Shown in pieces: positions 29,780 through 39,941 of a stretch of DNA of 64,000 nucleotides. The DNA is from Prorocentrum cordatum. Its lineage: Eukaryota > Sar > Dinophyceae > Prorocentrales > Prorocentraceae. The stretch covers positions 87,761 to 151,760 of the forward strand of contig CAUYUJ010017794.1 of assembly GCA_963575745.1 (NCBI GenBank). Reading direction: 5' to 3'. A program made the translations under genes and the position numbers. The notes under the pieces were generated by a model. The model had not been told where the DNA came from. It did not search any database and was given only the letters and a program-made list of their open reading frames with translations. Numbering within the stretch: the first letter of the stretch is position 1; every line of letters starts with the position of its first letter.

Positions 29780-31687
29780 ATGACTAAGCGACTCAGGCTT
29801 ATTGATTTTGGCAGGGAGAGCCACGTATCCAATGCCGCCCTGTCACAGATCCTGGTGGATGCACGTGAGTTCGGGATCCCAGATGCCGTCAGTGAGGGGA
29901 CGATGCGCAGGCAGCGCAAGGCACTCTGCAGCCAGAAGACATCCTTTGGCCCGCTGGTCCAGCAGCTTGATTTAGTTGATGACGACGGTGCTGCCATGTC
30001 GGCTCCTGTTCAACACCCGCTGGCCGCCCTGGAAGTAGCTTGCAAGCAATCCCCGCGCGTCAGGGACACGATTGCAGGCGCATTGCAAAAGGCGGGTGGC
30101 AAGGTCAGGATGATCTTGTATACGGACGAGGTCACGCCAGGCCAACAACTGAACTCCAGAAATTATCGCAAATGCCACGGAATTTATTGGACGCTAGCAG
30201 ACTTGCCGCCTGAGTTCCTTTGCATGGAGGAGTGGTGGTTCACGTTGTCAGCTATCCGCACCAGCCAGGTGGATCGCCTCGACGGTGGGATGAGCCAGCT
30301 GATCAAAAGGTTGCTTCATGTGTGTTTTGCCCCGCCATACAATTTGAAAAACGGCGTTCAACTCGACCTGTCGTTGGGCAGCCCGCAGCTAGTGTTCGGC
30401 GAGGTATTTTGCTTATTGCAAGACTTGGTGGCGCACAAGTTGTCGACGTTATGCAAGGGGCACTCGGGCCACAAACTTTGCCCGCTGTGTCAGAATGTGG
30501 TCTCTCACAAATGCCCGTGGCTGCCTGACCACACGGGGCGTCTGATCTCGAGTGCATGTTTAGAAGTGGACAAGTATGTGGTCCACACGAAGGACACCGT
30601 CACGAGAGTTCTCGAGAGGTTGCAAGCCGTGGCGCATGGGGGCGGCAACGACCTTCCCCAGTTGGAAACATTCCTTGGCTTCAACCACTCGGACGAAAAT
30701 GCGTTTCTATGCCCCGTGCTTTCTCTAGACATGCCCAACTTGATAATGTTCGATTGGATGCACATCCTGTTCATCAGCGGCACTTTCGTGGTCGAGATGT
30801 GCGCGCTGCTTGGTCGACTGGACGCGCACTCGTTAGGGCACGCGCAGCTCGGGGCATTCTTGACGAAATTTTGTTGGCCAGGCGGTTACGAATCTGGTGC
30901 GAAAGTATGTTGTGACGGCAAGTTCGGGGGATCTGCCTCAGAGATGCTATCGGCAACGCCAGTCATGGCATTGTATTTGATGAACGTTGTTCGCCCGACT
31001 GGGGTTTGTGCTAAGGAAGTCGCCAGTGCCCTTCTCTTGTGCGATCTGGTGGGAACGCTGACAATCGTGAACGCTGTTGCCCCGAGAGAGCTGGAGACCG
31101 CTGTGCTCTCGCATTTGCGCGCCCACGTTGACGCTTACGGGCGCGAGATCTGGATCCCAAAGCACCACTACAGTGTTCATTTAGCGCCGATGCTGCAGAA
31201 GTTTGGCTTCTTACTTAACACGTTTGTACAAGAGAGAAAACACAGAGTTCTGAAAGCCATGTGCACCAATCGGCACAACACCACCAGCTTCGACACTGGA
31301 GTCCTCGAGGACATGACGTGCCAAGGCATGCATGACATCAGCGCCTCTTTGGACAGCGGGCCCTTGCGGGGGCTGAAGGATGCCCATCGAAAAGTGGTCG
31401 AGGCAATGAGGTCAGCGATCAGTGGCGCGAGGGCCGTTAGGTCCTCGAGGCGTCTTGTGGCATGCCACAGGACGGTAATGGCCAACGACGTCGTGGCAAT
31501 AGATTCGGGCGAGGTGGTTGCAGAGGTGTGGTTTCACGCCGAGGTGGACGGGTTTAGCTGGAGCTGCGTGTCGCCTTGGCCTTTCGTTGAAGATGGCAAC
31601 GGCTGTTGTAAGTACCGCAAAGTCTCATCATGTCCAACCATTGTGGCCAGCAGCAGAATTTCTTGTAGTACTGTATTTCGCGAGTGA
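29780..31687 (+). CDS. CACTA/Plavaka-like DDE transposase
   Basis: An intact 635-residue single-exon ORF. Motifs in order: ILYTDEVTPGQQL (about residue 112) followed by YRKCHGIYWTLADLPPEFL, which resembles the first catalytic Asp block of Plavaka/EnSpm-type enzymes (YxDE..NPL..RKK..YxxLxNLP). Next is a metal-binding-like HKLCPLCQNVVSHKCPW (about 230). MFDWMHILFISGTFVVEM (about 323) matches the DxMHdlxeG block with the second Asp. IPKHHYSVHLAPMLQKFG (about 460) and FVQERKHRVLK (about 482) match the KHHxxxH and final ExKH block with the catalytic Glu. It sits near the right end of the 21.9-kb element and is the natural candidate to mobilise it. The family call is by motif reading only. Confidence 0.7.
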   Translation: MTKRLRLIDFGRESHVSNAALSQILVDAREFGIPDAVSEGTMRRQRKALCSQKTSFGPLVQQLDLVDDDGAAMSAPVQHPLAALEVACKQSPRVRDTIAGALQKAGGKVRMILYTDEVTPGQQLNSRNYRKCHGIYWTLADLPPEFLCMEEWWFTLSAIRTSQVDRLDGGMSQLIKRLLHVCFAPPYNLKNGVQLDLSLGSPQLVFGEVFCLLQDLVAHKLSTLCKGHSGHKLCPLCQNVVSHKCPWLPDHTGRLISSACLEVDKYVVHTKDTVTRVLERLQAVAHGGGNDLPQLETFLGFNHSDENAFLCPVLSLDMPNLIMFDWMHILFISGTFVVEMCALLGRLDAHSLGHAQLGAFLTKFCWPGGYESGAKVCCDGKFGGSASEMLSATPVMALYLMNVVRPTGVCAKEVASALLLCDLVGTLTIVNAVAPRELETAVLSHLRAHVDAYGREIWIPKHHYSVHLAPMLQKFGFLLNTFVQERKHRVLKAMCTNRHNTTSFDTGVLEDMTCQGMHDISASLDSGPLRGLKDAHRKVVEAMRSAISGARAVRSSRRLVACHRTVMANDVVAIDSGEVVAEVWFHAEVDGFSWSCVSPWPFVEDGNGCCKYRKVSSCPTIVASSRISCSTVFRE

Positions 31688-32190
31688 TTTTTCCTGCCGC
31701 TATGCGAAGCAAATGTACGCATGCCATCGCAATCATCGTCACCGTCGCGATGCGAGCTTGCTCGCAAGCGCCGTCCGCCATCCTCAACACCAGCATCGTC
31801 ATCATTTGGGTCGGCGGATTGCGTTGCCCAATCGGTCGCCCAGCATCCGTGTACACATGTGCGTGTGTGATATTGGAACTGTGGGGCGCTCTTGGCATAT
31901 ATGCGGTGCAATCTATGTGGTGATGTACGGCATATGTCGTGCAATATAGCGGTGCAATGTATGTGGTGCAATCTACGATCTACCGCAGTTCAGCATGGGT
32001 TCCTGTGACCAGCCCCACAGGTGCAACTCATATCAGACCGCTCCAACACCAAAGCCAGCGCCGACATCACCCCTCCCAGCAAAAGCGGTGAACCCAATTT
32101 TGGTTTTCCCGCGGTCCCAGGCCCGCTCGACGGGCCTCAAAGGCGCGGGCCCGCTGGGCCCCCATCCTCCTAGGACCCTGATCCTCGAAG
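31688..32190. other. Intergenic; palindrome and GCGGTGCAATCTATGTG words
   Basis: GCGAGCTTGCTCGC at 31752-31765, soon after the transposase stop. Repeats of TGCGGTGCAATCTATGTGGTG occur at 31903-31980. Confidence 0.55.
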
Positions 32191-32320
32191 TTCGAAGCTC
32201 GATCCTCGATCCCTCGAGAACCCTGTCGATCCTCGATCCCCCTCGAACCTCGGTCCTCGATCCTTCGAACCTCGATCCTCGATTCCTCGATCGTTGATCC
32301 TCGAAGCTCGGGGCGGCCGA
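32185..32320. repeat. Tandem TCGATCCTCGATCC repeat
   Basis: TCCTCGATCCCTCGA-type words repeated about ten times; ORFs are by-products. Confidence 0.8.
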
Positions 32321-32649
32321 GGCCGCTCGCTCTCTCTCGGTCGCTCTCTCCGTCACGGTCATGCCGTCGACGGCGGGCGGGCGGGGGCGGGCAGCCGAGC
32401 GGGGCGGCGCGACACGACCTCTCTCGCCCCCCATCTCCTCCCCCCCTTGCACCCCCTCCCCCTCCTTCACCTAAGTGAAAAAAAAACATCAGAATTCTAA
32501 GGTTTCGACCCGCCCCCAGGGTTTTCGGGCGCTGTTTGCCTTTTTTTCGGGTCCCTGCAGGGGGTGCTCGTCGTCGCCACGGCTGGATCCGCCTCGAAAT
32601 CCTGCTCAAATGTTAGCTAGCGTGACCCCGAACTGTGAGTTATTGCATT

Positions 32650-32760
32650 GTGGAGTTGAAAGCGATGCGGTGTAAGCTATGTGGTATAAGCTATGTTGTG
32701 CAAGCTATGCGGTGTGAGCTTTGTGGTGAAAGCGATGCGGTGCAAGCTATGAGGAGCAAA
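32650..32760. repeat. Tandem GCTATGCGGTGTAA repeat
   Basis: AAGCGATGCGGTGTAAGCTATGTGGTATAAGC-type 15-bp units, the same word family as 31903-31980 and 62222-62515. Confidence 0.75.
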
Positions 32761-32767
32761 CCCACCC

Positions 32768-33101
32768 GCTTTGCTCTCGGCTTGCACGGATAGTACATTG
32801 GTGCACGCGGACGGCACACGGGCACCTCCCCCCTTCGTCGTCGTCGGCGTCGTCGGCGTCGGCGACGGCGACGGCGACGATGATGACGACGTGGAGGCCC
32901 CGAGAGGGCCCATACCATCGGACGTTAAGTAGGTTAGCGGCAATTTGCTAACCTGGTTAGCCGAAGTAGGCTAAGTGGATAACCTGGTTAGGCGAAAACG
33001 GATAGCCAACATAGGATAACCTGTATGCAACTGACTTAGTTAACCTACTTATACGAGCACAGTGTAACCAATGTACTATCCGCGCTAACCGAGAGCAAAG
33101 C
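32768..33101. repeat. Nested inverted repeat at the right end of the giant element
   Basis: 32768-32802 matches the reverse complement of 33067-33101 at 32 of 35 positions. It includes the inner part of the TIR (GCTTTGCTCTCGG..GGATAGTACATTGGT), so the right end has a second, left-facing TIR-like copy 300 bp inside. Confidence 0.75.
32930..33079. repeat. Right subterminal repeat cluster
   Basis: GCTAACC, GGTTAGC, GGATAACC and CTAACCTGGTTAGCC words, in inverse orientation to the left subterminal cluster. Confidence 0.65.
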
Positions 33102-33117
33102 AGGGCGACGATCGCAG
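33080..33117 (-). repeat. Right terminal inverted repeat of the giant element
   Basis: The exact reverse complement of 11198-11235, followed immediately by TGGGCACC of the satellite. Confidence 0.9.
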
Positions 33118-33690
33118 TGGGCACCTCCCCCGGGGCCGGTTTTGTGAGGATGTCTCAAGCGAGGGCGCCGGTTTGGGATTCGTCGGCAGATCCACCGGAT
33201 CGACCGGATCTGTCCGGAAACGGTGCCGGAGGCCGCTCTGGGCTCCTCTGGGCACCTCCCCCGGGGCCGGTTCTGTGAGGATGTCTCAAGCGAGGGCGCC
33301 GGTTTGGGATTCGTCGGCGGATCCACCGATCCACCGGATCCACCGGATCTGTCCGGAAACGTGCCGGAGGCCGCTCTGGGCTCCTCTGGGCACCTCCCCC
33401 GGGGCCGGTTTTGTGAGGATGTCTCAAGCGAGGGCGCCGGTTTGGGATTCGTCGGCGGATCCACCGGATCCACCGGATCCACCGGATCTGTCCGGAAACG
33501 GTGCCGGAGGCCGCTCTGGGCTCCTCTGGGCACCTCCCCCGGGGCCGGTTTTGTGAGGATGTCTCAAGCGAGGGCGCCGGTTTGGGATTCGTCGGCGGAT
33601 CCACCGGATCCACCGGATCCACCGGATCTGTCCGGAAACGGTGCCGGAGGCCGCTCTGGGCTCCTGTGCTCCCCGCGCCGGGGGTGAGGA
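33118..33690. repeat. BamHI-site satellite, right half
   Basis: About four units of the same repeat as 9051-11197 and in the same orientation. It starts at exactly the unit position where the left half stops. Confidence 0.95.
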
Positions 33691-33699
33691 TGACGGTAG

Positions 33700-34205
33700 T
33701 TCCACAGAAACTCCCTCAAAAGATGAGTACTCTGAATAATAAGAGCAATAATGCTACGAATAACAATAATGAGAGGAATAATCGTAATAGTACAAAGCCA
33801 GAAGAAGAAAGAAACCTCGAGTCTCCTCGACAGAGGATGGCTACGTGCACCGTGCAAGCAGGACGCCGTGCTTCCCCTCAGACGGAAGCAGCGACGCCCC
33901 GAGGCCCGTGCGCGGCCGCCCTCGCGGGGTGACCCGGGAGCCGCCTCGCCTCGGCTCGCCTCGTCTCGCGCAAGAGGAGGAGCAGGAGGAGGTGGAGGAG
34001 GAGGAGGAGGAGGAGGAGGAGGAGGAGGAGCAGGAGGAGGGGGAGGAGGAGGAGGCGGAGGAGGAGCAGGAGGAGGGGGAAGAGAGAGGAGGAGAGAGGG
34101 GGAGGAGAGGAGGGAGGAGGAGGAGGAGAGGAGGAGGAGAGGAGGAGGAGGAGGAGGAGGAGGAGGAGGAGGAGGAGGAGGAGGAGGAGGAGGAGGAGGA
34201 GGAGC
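33700..34205. repeat. A/T-rich AATAAT island, then GGA microsatellite
   Basis: AATAATAAGAGCAATAATGC-type sequence (33735-33795), then mixed DNA, then (GGA)n from about 33974 to 34203. Confidence 0.75.
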
Positions 34206-35009
34206 GTCTCGCATCCCCTTTCTAGCTCGAGCGCATCTTTGTCCCTCCACAGTCGGGATCTATCAAGAGCTACAGTCGGACCGAGGTGTAAGATCGAGGT
34301 CGGTTCGGGGAGGATGCTTTGATTTATGATGTTCCAGCTTACTTTAACCTTGACCACCATTAAGAATTTTGAGCACCGAGAAAACACCGAAACTTGAGGG
34401 TTTTCGCGTGTCGGACCCTGGGAGGCAATACTTGTTCGACACTTCTTCGATACTCGAACTTACTTCTGGGGTGTGGTCCTTGAGTACGATGGGAGCAACA
34501 TAAGCCCTGATGTTCTTTGTGCTTGTTGGATGCTATTGTGCATCCTGGGGGAGGGTACCCTCGAATGGTCTTGGGGTGTGGGGTGCTTTGGCCGGCGGCG
34601 GGTCTCATGGATGTTCTTCTGGCCTAGGTCCGACTGTATAGGACCACCCTTCGGGTGATCAGCCGGGGGTGACGGGTGCAGCATCCGGTTTTTGCGACTG
34701 GCGTCGGATCTAGTTCGCGATGCATTCATCGAACGAGCGATACATCGATGTCTACCTCTCGGTCTCTCGAGCCATCTTTCTTGTCATTTTTCCATCGATC
34801 ATGGCTCCAAAATGCAGATCCATCTCCTCGTTCTCTATCTGCCACTATCACTATCAAGCACAGCAGCGGGAACCACAGCACCACCACGGAGCAGCCACGG
34901 GCCGTCGATATGATTATCTGTCGATCTCGCCATCGAAATACCTGTGCCATTATCAATCGACGTGTCAATCTAACTATGTATTTGTAGATAAACATATGGT
35001 TTAGTGATA
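34206..35009. other. No gene recognised
   Basis: Non-repetitive sequence without an ORF that I can support. Confidence 0.5.
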
Positions 35010-35046
<37 letters not shown>

Positions 35047-35590
35047 TCGCCCCCCCACATGATCATACACATTCTCCTTTCATCTCTCCAGTGTTCCTCG
35101 CCTTTCCCTCATCATGCTCTTCTTCATGATGTGTTGATGCGCTGGCAGTCGAAACCCATTTTATTGCAATCCAAACGGATGCAGCTCAATGGATTGCACG
35201 CTTCGGGATCAGCTCCATCTTTCGCGGCGCATTTCAATCCAAGCGACCGCGTTACAATCGGTTGCAACCCATTTCTATTCCTCAACCTCTGCATCCAATT
35301 TCTGCGTCCTCCTCATGTTCCTGATGTCCCTCTCTCTCCTCCTCCTGCTCCTCCTCTTCCTCCTCCTCCTCCTCCCCCCCTCTTCCTTCCCCTCCTCCTC
35401 CTCCTCGTCCTCCTGCTCCCTCCCCTCTCCCCCTCCTCCTCCTCCCCCTTCTCCCTCTCCTCTTCCCCCTCCTCTTCCTCCTCCTCTTCCACCTCCTCCT
35501 CCTCCTCGTCCTTCTCCTCCTCCTCCTCCTCCCCTTCCTCCTCCCCATTGTCCTCCTCCCCCTCCTTTTCCTCCTCCTCTTCCTCCTTCT
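35010..35590. repeat. (TA)n, then single-copy DNA, then CCT microsatellite
   Basis: (TA)n at 35014-35044; a CCT/CTC tract from about 35330 to 35590, directly before a possible gene. Confidence 0.8.
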
Positions 35591-35679
35591 TCACTCGTTC
35601 TCCTTCTCATTTTTGTTTCGTGCAGCACGCGCGTGTTCAAGGCCGTTGCTTCGCTTAGCCAGCGCCCCGCTGGGGAACC

Positions 35680-36571
35680 ATGGGCAACCCCGAACACGGC
35701 GCGGAGCAGTGCGACCGCAAGCTCGAGAACAACCACGTGTACAAAGCCAGAGTCAAAAAGGACACGGCCAAAGCGGCGAAACACAAGCTCAAGATGCGAT
35801 TCCAGAGGCCGCTGTTGAAGAAGATCGCGGGCCTGGAAGGGCAGGCTGCGATCTATCCTCCTCTTTGCGCTTCAAACATCTCCAAACATATAAACGCATT
35901 GTCCCGCCTGCTCGTGCTCAGGTTGAGTGGTGCCAGGGCGGGGCGGCGGACAACTGGGAGCTCGCCGAGCAGCTTCGGGACACGACGTTTTGAAATTCCA
36001 CCGCCGCCACCCTGCCCGCGACCGCAAAAGACGGAACGGCACCAAGGAACGTCGCAACGCCGGCAAACACACCACACGCAGCAAGGACGACTTAGCAACG
36101 ACGCAAGGGCAACCAAGCAGGACGCAGACGCACGAAGCAACTGCGCATAGAAGAACCGCAACGGCAGCGACCGCAACGACCGCAACCGCAACGACCGCAA
36201 CCGCAACGACCGCAACCGCAACGACAGCAACGCCAGCAAAGAGCACCAAACACGAAGCAAACGCAACTCGAGCAAGCCCACGCCGCCGAAATCCCCCCCG
36301 TCTGTTCGGGCGCCTAGCTGCCTCGCCCGCGCAGGCGCGAGCGCGGAAACTGACGAGGGAGCTGGCCGAGAGCAGCGCGGCCAAGGAGAACGCACAGGCG
36401 AAGGGAGCTGCAGACGCGAAGGCCCTCGAGGCCTGGAAGTCCTGGTTCGAGGCTTTCTCGCGCGCGTGCGACCAGGAGCTGCCGCCGAGGGCGACGAAGC
36501 TTCTGAGGGACTGGGCGACTTGGAGGGTCACTCACTTGAAGGCCATTCTTCGCTTTTCTCATGACAACTAG
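35680..36571 (+). pseudogene. Possible intron-containing or disrupted gene of unknown function
   Basis: An ATG in a good context (AACCATGG) opens MGNPEHGAEQCDRKLENNHV, continuing in a basic helical stretch (KKDTAKAAKHKLKMRFQRPL) up to about 35845. A convincing C-terminal block in another frame (about 36330-36571) reads ARKLTRELAESSAAKENAQ, EAWKSWFEAFSRACDQELPP and ends RVTHLKAILRFSHDN. The middle (36000-36250) is low complexity (ACCGCAACGACCGCAAC repeats). Either an intron spans the middle or frameshifts have broken one gene. No family recognised. No leader relic is visible in front of it. Confidence 0.4.
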
Positions 36572-36659
36572 GCAAAGCTCTAGGAGCCCGCCGCGAGGCC
36601 AAAGAACGCTTCGCTCGCTAACGGGAAAAGAGAGGCACGGCGCGGCGGGGAGCACGGCC

Positions 36660-36735
36660 AGAGGCAAAGCAGGGGGCCGACCGAGGAGGAGGAGGAGGAG
36701 GAGGAGGAGGAGGAGGAGGAGGAGGAGGAGGAGGC
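36660..36735. repeat. GGA microsatellite
   Basis: (GGA)n with a GCG interruption near the end. Confidence 0.9.
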
Positions 36736-36810
36736 GGACCAGGGGGAATGGAGGGCGGCGCGCGCTTCTGCCAGGCAGGAGGGGCGGCGCAACGGCATCA
36801 GCAGGATGCC

Positions 36811-37320
36811 GCGCAGGGAAAGCGGTGCAACGATGACGTCGGGACAACAAAACGAACCACCCACCCAGGAAAGCAGGCGACGATGGAGCCGCCGACATGC
36901 ATGTTCAGTCTAACGTGAACCGGCGCATTGCTGCACGCAAAGGGCATCTTGTTTTTAGGATGCCCTCTCTGATACTGGCGTCGCAGGGAAAGCGGTGCAA
37001 TGATGACATCAAGACAACAAGACGAACCACCCACCCAGAAAAGCAGGCGACGATGGAGCCGCCGTTAAGCAAGTGCAGTCTAACGTGAACAGGCGCATTG
37101 CTGCGCAAAAAGGGCATCCTGATTTTAGGATGTCCTCTCCGATACGGGCGTCGTAGGAAAAGCGGTGCAATGATGGCATGAAGGCAACGAGACGAACCAC
37201 CCACCCAGAAAAGCAGGCGACGATGGAGCCGCCGACGAGCATGTTCAGTCTAACGTGAACAGGCGCATTGCTGCACAACAAGGGCATCCTGATTTTAGAA
37301 TGCCCTCTCTGATACGGGCG
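36811..37320. repeat. 170-bp tandem repeat, three units
   Basis: Units start at 36811, 36981 and 37151, and a fourth start is truncated at 37321, giving an exact 170-bp period. Shared words include AAAGCGGTGCAA, CGAACCACCCACCCAG and TCTAACGTGAAC. Minus-strand ORFs here are repeat-derived. Confidence 0.9.
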
Positions 37321-37524
37321 TCGTAGGGATTTTGCTCTTCTACTACGACTACCACTGCCCTATCTATTTCAACTACTGCTGCTGCAGCTCTACGACGACT
37401 AGTACTACTACCACCACTACTACTGTTGCTACTACAACCACTCCTACCATAACTACCGACAGCGCCGCCGCCACGACCAGAGGAAGCCGACGAACCTCCA
37501 GACAAGGAGGGCCCCAGTCCCACC

Positions 37525-37546
37525 CGCAGCACATTTTGGCTCAGTG
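37525..37546 (+). other. Relict spliced leader upstream of the ISXO2-like gene
   Basis: CCGCAGC-A-CATTTTGGCTCA followed by GTG: the leader with one inserted base and few substitutions, about 49 bp before the ATG at 37595. Confidence 0.65.
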
Positions 37547-37594
37547 CGTTTTTCTCAACCGACAGTCTGGGCCACCGTTCTGCCGCCGTCGGCG

Positions 37595-38830
37595 ATGGGG
37601 GGGCGTGCTATCAAACGCCCTGCTGCCGCCTCCGCGCCGATGAAGCGGCCTGCGAGTGCTTTCAGGCCGTTCCCCTTGCGCAAGAGGGGCAAGGACAGGA
37701 TGGGCCAGCGCAGGAAGCAAGCGGAGAAGGTCGAGTACGCGCGCCACGGAAAGGGGACCGTGACATCCCGCAAGGAGCGCGAAACCTGGCGCCGCAACTA
37801 CGACAGCTTCCACGGGGAAACTGCGGACCAGATGGTAGACCTGCTCCTCGAGGATGGCGTCCTGCTTGACTGGGAAGGCCGCGCCTGCCCTCGCTGCGGC
37901 GTCGGAACCTGCGGCGCGCGGGTGCAGGGTGACAATCGCGGCCCGCGTTGGCGATGCAACGGCGGTGGGCTGTGCGGCAAGACCGTCAACCCGTGCATCG
38001 CCCGCCCCGTCTTCAAGTCTGGCGGGGGTTGCCAATCGTCAAGTTTGTCGACGAAGGTCAAGGTCCTCTTCTGCCTCGCGCCCGGCATGACCACCGCCCA
38101 GATGCACTTGCTGACAGGTGCCGACCACGGGATGATCGAGGACATGAGCGCGGCCGTGGCAACCGTGCGGCAGATCTACGTGGAAAAGAACGAACCCAAC
38201 GTTGTCTTCGGCGACGAAGCTCAGCGGCGCTGGTTCGACGTGGAGGCGGATGAGTCGGTCTTCCGCGCCCAGCTGTCCGACGACGGTCGTTCCAAGACGA
38301 GGGAACAGTGGGCGGGCGTCGTCGAGCGCGGGCGCCCTGATGGCTTCGTTCTGTGGAAGACCCAGTCAGACGGCACCGAGGCCAACGCGCCAGGCCCAGG
38401 CGCCATCAAGAAGACGGATTGGGCGCCGTTCCTAAAAGGCCGTTAAGAGAACAGGGAGGTCATCTTGCACTCTGACGGGGCCCGCAGTTACAAGATGCGC
38501 GCGTCGGGGCTCGTGCGCGACCACGTCGTGCACTGCAAGAAGCGGAAGAAGGTCGGCAGGAAGTGGGTTTGGTTGAAGCCAGTCTACTCGAAGGGTGTCA
38601 CCCACAAGTTGCCCGACGGCTCCAAGATCAGGGTAAAGGCAGGGGCGCAGATCATCGACCGCGCCTGGAGGTTCATCAAAACCCTCATTGGCGCGCGCAC
38701 GGACCTCCCAGGCAGCAGGCGTCTCGCGGCTTCGGTTCGCTCGGCCCAGTTCGAGTGCTGGAACAGGGGCAAGGAAATGTGGGCGGCCACCGCGGATGCC
38801 ATCTGGGAGGCCATGGACGCGGCGCACTGA
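37595..38830 (+). pseudogene. ISXO2/Merlin-like DDE transposase broken by one in-frame stop
   Basis: ATG 37595 opens MGGRAIKRPAAASAPMKRPA, a nuclear-type basic start. A zinc-ribbon-like ACPRCGVGTCG..WRCNGGGLCG follows (about residues 97-130). The DDE core comes next: WFDVEADESVFRA (about residue 213) resembles the vEiDEtyF block; LHSDGARSYKM (about 291) resembles the second Asp block; AQIIDRAWRFIKTLIG (about 352) sits where ISXO2 proteins have IEgfWsllK, with Asp for Glu. A TAA at 38444-38446 interrupts the same frame between the first and second catalytic blocks, after which the frame is open to 38830. Everything else is intact, so this is a young pseudogene, a readthrough case or a base error. 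Confidence 0.75.
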
Positions 38831-39021
38831 GTGCCGATGTCGAGGGGTAGCGCGCATGTGTTCCCGAGTGCGCGTGATTGACGTCGCGTTGATTGTCCCC
38901 ACCGCAGCCGTGCCACATCTTTGACTCATCGTCGCCGTGCCCACGCTCTCTTACTTCTTACTTCCATCTTCCGTGTGCATCGTTCGTCGTCGTCGCTCCC
39001 TCCCCAGGTGCTCAGCTGGCA

Positions 39022-39043
39022 TCCGCAGCCGTCTGTGATCAAC
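39022..39043 (+). other. Weak relict spliced leader upstream of the 39108 gene
   Basis: TCCGCAGCC..TGATCAAC aligns 15 of 22 with the leader and shares its derived bases with the leader relic of gene B (18983). Confidence 0.4.
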
Positions 39044-39107
39044 GCTTGCGCGCTGCTGCCCGTCATCCAAGGCCACCGCCCGACCCGCCTTTCTCTCGCC
39101 ACGAATC

Positions 39108-39941
39108 ATGGCGAGCGCCCCTGCTGACCAGGTGCAGTCGCTGGGGCAGGTTGCGTGCGACGCCGAGGGAGACGGCAAGCCCACCTTTGAGGAGGCGTCG
39201 TTGATGGTCAGCGGTAGCAAGTTAGACTACCACCCCTCGAAGTGCGTCAAGAAAGACAGGTTGGTTTTCGCTGGTGACCTTTCTATATTCGACCTTCCTC
39301 TGCCACCGATCGCGAATTCGAGTGCCGCGAAGTTGGTCTCTTTCGCCGACGTGGTATCCAACTACGAGGGCCCGATTGACTTCGACAAGGTGCACGAGTT
39401 GTGCGCGCAGGGTAAGTTCAAGGACTTGCAGGGGCCGCTGCCGCTCAAGCAGGAGCCCGTCGTCCCGTACACGATGCAGATCTTCATCGTTCGCCAGAAG
39501 CCAGAGGACAGCGAGCGTTCGGCATGCCGCATCCTCAAGGTCGTTTCTTTCGAGAAAAACAGAGTCGATTCTGCGGCCGTCCTCAAGTGTGCTCGCGGAC
39601 AGGCCCACAACATCGACTGCGGCAAAAACTTTCGGACGGGGTCGATTGCGTTCCAGTTCGTGCTGGGGAAACTCGAGGGCTATCAAATACGGTGGGCGCG
39701 CTCGGATCAGGATCCCCCTCCTGCCCGCCCCAGCTCAGGCGCATTCCCCCGCCCCGTGTTTCAAAGCGAGTTGAGCGCCCTATCTGTGGCGACCCAGCGG
39801 TCGGGACCCCCTGGGCTTCTCACCGAATGTATGCCTATCCAGCGCCTCCACCGCAATGTACTTCACGATCGAGCCGCATCGCGAGCGGAAGCAGCCGCTA
39901 GAGGAGGACGAGCGCGCGCAGGGTTACACGTTCATCCGTGA
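39108..39941 (+). CDS. 5' part of a decayed gene of unknown function linked to a P-loop ORF
   Basis: ATG 39108 opens MASAPADQVQSLGQVACDAE. Normal globular sequence runs to about 39700 (KLDYHPSKCVKKDRLVFAGD, FADVVSNYEGPIDFDKVHEL, TMQIFIVRQKPEDSERSACR, GKLEGYQIRWARSDQ). After that the frame becomes basic nonsense, while the plausible continuation (YFTIEPHRERKQ) lies in another frame from about 39856. So the ORF is the N-terminal part of a longer protein, broken by an indel between about 39700 and 39850, or joined by splicing. The N-terminal domain is not recognised. It sits 278 bp after the ISXO2-like gene, same strand. Confidence 0.6.
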   Translation: MASAPADQVQSLGQVACDAEGDGKPTFEEASLMVSGSKLDYHPSKCVKKDRLVFAGDLSIFDLPLPPIANSSAAKLVSFADVVSNYEGPIDFDKVHELCAQGKFKDLQGPLPLKQEPVVPYTMQIFIVRQKPEDSERSACRILKVVSFEKNRVDSAAVLKCARGQAHNIDCGKNFRTGSIAFQFVLGKLEGYQIRWARSDQDPPPARPSSGAFPRPVFQSELSALSVATQRSGPPGLLTECMPIQRLHRNVLHDRAASRAEAAARGGRARAGLHVHP

